Shown in pieces: positions 7,101 through 9,591 of a DNA stretch of 9,591 nucleotides. The stretch covers positions 1 to 9,591 of the forward strand of contig JAPHSB010000444.1 of NCBI GenBank assembly GCA_026193295.1, given 5' to 3'. Numbering within the stretch: position 1 is the stretch's first letter; every line of letters begins with the position of its first letter. Made by a program: the position numbers and the translations under genes. Origin of the DNA: Lysobacterales bacterium. Lineage in GTDB: Bacteria > Pseudomonadota > Gammaproteobacteria > Xanthomonadales > SZUA-36. Under the pieces are notes generated by a model that was given only the letters and a program-made list of their open reading frames with translations, did not search any database and was not told where the DNA came from.

Positions 7101-9591
7101 TGTCCAGATAGTGCTCGAGCGCACGCGCCACTTCTGTTTCCTGGCCCAGCGGGGCCATCGCCAGCGTACCGGCCAGGGTGTGGATGGCTCGCACGAGGTT
7201 GGCATTGACCACCTGGTTCGAGCCGGCGACCAGCGCTTCGACGAAGTGCTCGAGTTCCGCCAGGTAGCCACCTATCTCCCCGATCATCAGTTGCTTGAGC
7301 GTGGGGTCCATCACGCCACTGCGCAGCAGGTCTTCCAGTTCGGCGGGCGCTGCCGCCGGTTGGTCATCGGGCGCTGACTTATCGGGCGCTGCATCAGCCG
7401 CCGGCTCCGGCACAAACCCGGACGTGAGATTCTGCAGGCTGGCCGGATCGGGTTGTCCGCCACCTGCCAGCTGTCGCGCAAATGCCGTCAGCGCGGAGAT
7501 AGCCGCGGCGTCCAGGCCGGTAGGTTCGCCGAGCATGCGTGCGCGGAGCCCGGTCAAAGCCCCGACTGCCTGGCGAGTAGCTTCGATCAAGGGTTCGCCG
7601 GACGGGACTTTGCCATCGATGAACTTGTTGAGCAGATCCTCGAACGCCCAGGCGAAGTCACCCACTTCCAGCGCACCGACCATGCGGCCGCTGCCCTTGA
7701 GCGTGTGAAAACCTCGACGCAGTTCAGCCGGCGCCTTGGTATCCGTGCTGTCCTGCAACCACTGTTCCAAGCGACGGTCGAGCTGCTCCCGAACAGAATC
7801 GAACTCTTCCAGGAATATACTCAACATGGCCGGGTCAATGTCGGCCGCACCAGCCGCGGACGGCTTCCGTTCCGGCTCAGTCGCCGGTGTCGACGCGGGG
7901 GCTGGCGCCTGTGGCGCCGGCTCCGTGACGATCGTCTTCGGCAGTGAAATCGTCGTCGCGGGCATGATGTCGCCACTGGCGCTGGCTTCGGGCAGACCTT
8001 CGAGCCGGTCGTGCATTATCTGCAGGAACTGCAGGCTGCTGGCCTGCTCGTCGCGACAGCCCGTGAGGTACAGCTCCAGGGCGGCCACGGCGTCGGTCAG
8101 CTGCTCCAGGTTCGGCACCTGCTCTGCGGTATCCGCTACCTTGGACAGGGCTGCGTTCAGCGCGCGGCCGAGTTTTTCTGTGAGTGCGGCGACGTCGCCT
8201 TGCAAGGCGATGCCGAGCGCACCCGAAATGTGCTGCAGGGGGGTCAAGTAGTCGGCCTCGGCTTCGTCCCCCAGCCGTTTCCTGACGGCTTCCTGGACGT
8301 CTTGGAGACTACTGACGCACTCGTCCAACAACGCGCCCAGGTTCTGCCTCTGCTCATGGGGCGGCAAGCCGATGAATCCCTTGTCGGCGACGGTCTCGAC
8401 CGGCTCGCCGAGCAGCTCGATGTGGGTACTGAGTATCGACTCGACCCGAATCAGCTTCTGGGCCAGCGCGAGCAATGGCGAATCCAGGTCCAGGTTGCCG
8501 GCCCCTTCCGCGTCCTCGAGCGACGGCAGCAAGTCTTCCACGGCCTTGGCGGGCACCGGCAGGTTGAGCATATTCAAGGTGTCGGCCAACTGCTGCAGCG
8601 AAGTGCGGCTGGCTGCCCGCTGCTCGGCATCTACCTTGCCGGTCCGCAACTCCATGTCGAGGGTGTCCTTGACCAGGCTGAGTTCTTCGCGAACCGCTTC
8701 GCCGATCGAGCGGAACAGGCCGGCGTCGCGTCCGGTGACCGCACCGCGGGCCCGCAGTAGCGCGTCCCGATCCGGGATCAGCTCTTCCAGCCGGAAGCGC
8801 TCGCGGAGCGCATCGGTCGCCTTGCTGCCAGGGCGCGCCTGCGCGGCATAAAACAACAGTGCCCGCGAAAGTGCCGTGATGGTTTCGCTTGGCGGCCCAT
8901 ACTCACCGCCATCGACCATTGCCTTCAGAGTCAGGTCAAGCCGCGCAAAGATGCGCCGCAGGGGCAAATCGTTATCAATCGAGCCGTCGCGCAGGCCCTG
9001 CATGGCGCGATCCGCAATCCACCAGAGACGCCGCAGCTCAATACGACCCAGGCGCGTGTAGAGGTCGCGGCATACTCGCTGCATCGGGCCGAGCAGGGCG
9101 TCCTTGGATTGCTCCTTCAACCAACCGAGCAACGCCCCCTGGTAGAGGCTGCGTACCCGGCGCGCGAACGCCGCGAAATCGCTGGTCGCAATGGCGTCGG
9201 CTTCGCTGCCGCTCAGCTCCGGGACGACGACATCCAGTTCCGGGGCGAACAGCGTGCCTTCGGACAGGAGCGTTTCATCATAGGTTGCGCGAAGTTCGTT
9301 CAGCGTCGGCAACAGCAGGATCGGCAGGTCCTCATGCCCGGCTTGCAGGCGATCCAGATACGACGGCAACACGACCACCGCGTCGGTGAGCGCGTTCAGT
9401 GACTCGCTGCAGTTAGCATTGCCGTTGTGGAGCATATGCCCGCCGACGGCGATCATTTCATCGGTCAGGATGCAGGCGCCGTGCTGCTGCATCGTCAGAA
9501 AGGTCAGGTTCAGCCGCTCCAGTTCCTCCTGGACCGCTACCAGCGGTTCGCGCTGGGTCGGATCTTCAGCGAAGACTTCCAGGTGTCCGCG
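4198..9591 (-). CDS. chpA: ChpA: hybrid CheA-type histidine kinase/response regulator of the Pil-Chp pathway (partial, N-terminus beyond right edge)
   Basis: 1797 residues are visible. The frame stays open to the right edge (RGHLEVFAEDPTQ...), so the Met at 9492 is internal. Residues below count from that Met. About 1-350: FimL/ChpA-type N-terminal region (LLGWLKE 121-127, LRRLWWIADRAMQGL 153-167). Hpt modules: about 554-660 with HTLKG (His596); about 729-830 with His771 but HTLAG instead of HTxKG; about 916-1015 with HTFKG (His957). Pro/Ala/Glu-rich linkers lie at about 501-550, 680-718, 851-912 and 1035-1150. CheA core at about 1156-1480: dimerisation (FDPLELDRF), ATPase N-box with Asn1350 and His1354, DDGAGID (1390-1396), GRGVGMDVV (1441-1449). 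CheW-like regulatory domain at about 1483-1620. C-terminal receiver at 1638-1756: Asp1643/Asp1644, phospho-acceptor Asp1687, Thr1717, Lys1739. The protein is a cytoplasmic kinase passing phosphate to the PilG/PilH-type regulators that control type IV pili. P. aeruginosa ChpA has about 2,470 residues and more Hpt modules. Confidence 0.95.
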   Translation of the reverse strand, partial: RGHLEVFAEDPTQREPLVAVQEELERLNLTFLTMQQHGACILTDEMIAVGGHMLHNGNANCSESLNALTDAVVVLPSYLDRLQAGHEDLPILLLPTLNELRATYDETLLSEGTLFAPELDVVVPELSGSEADAIATSDFAAFARRVRSLYQGALLGWLKEQSKDALLGPMQRVCRDLYTRLGRIELRRLWWIADRAMQGLRDGSIDNDLPLRRIFARLDLTLKAMVDGGEYGPPSETITALSRALLFYAAQARPGSKATDALRERFRLEELIPDRDALLRARGAVTGRDAGLFRSIGEAVREELSLVKDTLDMELRTGKVDAEQRAASRTSLQQLADTLNMLNLPVPAKAVEDLLPSLEDAEGAGNLDLDSPLLALAQKLIRVESILSTHIELLGEPVETVADKGFIGLPPHEQRQNLGALLDECVSSLQDVQEAVRKRLGDEAEADYLTPLQHISGALGIALQGDVAALTEKLGRALNAALSKVADTAEQVPNLEQLTDAVAALELYLTGCRDEQASSLQFLQIMHDRLEGLPEASASGDIMPATTISLPKTIVTEPAPQAPAPASTPATEPERKPSAAGAADIDPAMLSIFLEEFDSVREQLDRRLEQWLQDSTDTKAPAELRRGFHTLKGSGRMVGALEVGDFAWAFEDLLNKFIDGKVPSGEPLIEATRQAVGALTGLRARMLGEPTGLDAAAISALTAFARQLAGGGQPDPASLQNLTSGFVPEPAADAAPDKSAPDDQPAAAPAELEDLLRSGVMDPTLKQLMIGEIGGYLAELEHFVEALVAGSNQVVNANLVRAIHTLAGTLAMAPLGQETEVARALEHYLDNRLKSDRPVTQKATFCMQCCLHRFHQRLSALEDNNTMTYPLDDDQLLSDLARLADTEDTADVAVAEDTPAPEALSEAEPEIAAQEEAAAQPATPSVEDAPAAADAEASDEGALQIEDSGILSIFLEEAVEVLERCDTLLNTWRDKLSDRKLVQNLQREIHTFKGGARMAGLEGLGELSHAMETLLEHIAANRIEATVAAVQALEEGCDNLNRFVEQLQSGRMPDVSGARARFDKKAKTLRLPQPESGQDTAARPEPLAPIATPPAEDGAAGDDAAAGQAAQARLPGDLVQDDERSRPETPAAHRGAEAAKPQKQQPQSAPGTRPPEPRPSGLRARTTREFREIEDRPAVATDDASPGAQIRVGAELMDKLVNYSGEISIYRSRLEQQMGAVRFNLKEVDATVHRLKEQLRKMDMESEAQMTSRYQSASSKGATEFDPLELDRFSNMQQLSRALAESVSDLLNLHEMLDDSVRQAESLLTQQSRVSSELQEGLMQTRMTPFGSAAPRLRRVVRAAAAETGKKARLQLRMAGSSDQLDRNVLERITAPLEHMLRNAIAHGIESPKIRRKFKKPEEGEITVTVEAEATEFVIRVQDDGAGIDLDAVRKRAIERGLIGASEEVEPHRLVQFVRESGFSTAATVTGLAGRGVGMDVVNSEIKQIGGSMEIETEPGQGTLFTIRIPFSLAVMQAIGVSIGDRLFQIPLNSVSGVARVSPSEYSALLKSESPVFEFAGEVFPLLEIEPLLDAPSPPLDSDNVSLLMIRTGEQTAAFRVAGLQGHQEIVIKPVGPQISSIPGILGGTIAADGQVMIILDMGPLIRRGLERAAQPPEPVVEIPEEIRQPLVMVVDDSITMRKVTSRVLENHALEVMTAQDGIDAIEKLHDRIPDLMLLDIEMPRMDGYQLLEHVRSDARLRHIPVVMITSRAGQKHRRKARSAGANAYLTKPYQEAELVEQVSEMLDIELVPGRSE

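Noticed and set aside
6268..7377. Long plus-strand open frames opposite chpA (up to about 370 codons)
   Set aside because: They mirror the GC-rich codon pattern of chpA, have no ribosome sites or recognisable domains, and chpA itself is unambiguous here.
9490..9492. ATG at 9492 as the start of chpA
   Set aside because: The frame continues open to the right edge, and the 33 codons upstream encode residues that continue the N-terminal domain, so the real start is outside the window.

Overview
This window is about 9.6 kb of GC-rich, densely coding bacterial chromosome. It most likely comes from a gammaproteobacterium that makes type IV pili (Xanthomonadales/Lysobacterales-, Chromatiales- or Pseudomonas-like). 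The evidence is a ChpA-type hybrid CheA kinase followed by a CheW-like ChpC, a clear NudE next to CysQ, and a DUF6776-like membrane protein. All of these are typical of gammaproteobacteria. The assignment rests on protein motifs and gene order read by eye; no database search was run. No insertion sequences, phage genes, CRISPR arrays, tRNAs or rRNAs are visible.

Layout. (1) Positions 1-481, minus strand: 5' part of a single-pass membrane coiled-coil protein (DUF6776-like), cut by the left edge. (2) Positions 482-644: the largest gap. It holds a good sigma70-type promoter with a palindromic spacer, a foldable A-rich segment of about 90 nt, and a textbook UUCG-loop intrinsic terminator, all on the minus strand. 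This reads as an undescribed small RNA or an attenuated leader for the membrane protein gene. (3) Positions 645-2802, minus strand: a tight three-gene operon in the order HisN-like phosphatase, nudE, cysQ. It contains two Mg/Li-type phosphatases of the inositol monophosphatase superfamily with a Nudix hydrolase between them. (4) Positions 2803-2909: a short divergent intergenic region. (5) Positions 2910-3641, plus strand: rsmE, starting at TTG. (6) Positions 3645-9591, minus strand: a very large chpA (5' end beyond the right edge), followed after 1 nt by chpC. chpC and rsmE converge with only 3 nt between their stop codons.

How the genes work together. chpA and chpC encode the core kinase and an accessory coupling protein of the Pil-Chp chemosensory pathway, which controls type IV pilus assembly, twitching and surface responses. 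No chpB (methylesterase) lies between them, unlike the P. aeruginosa order. The HisN-like/nudE/cysQ operon looks like phosphometabolite and nucleotide housecleaning: hydrolysis of ADP-ribose, NADH and Ap3A-type compounds by NudE, and of 3'-phosphoadenosine 5'-phosphate by CysQ. RsmE modifies 16S rRNA.

The most interesting item is the promoter/structured RNA/terminator unit at 487-611. The next is the set of degenerate phosphotransfer modules in ChpA.
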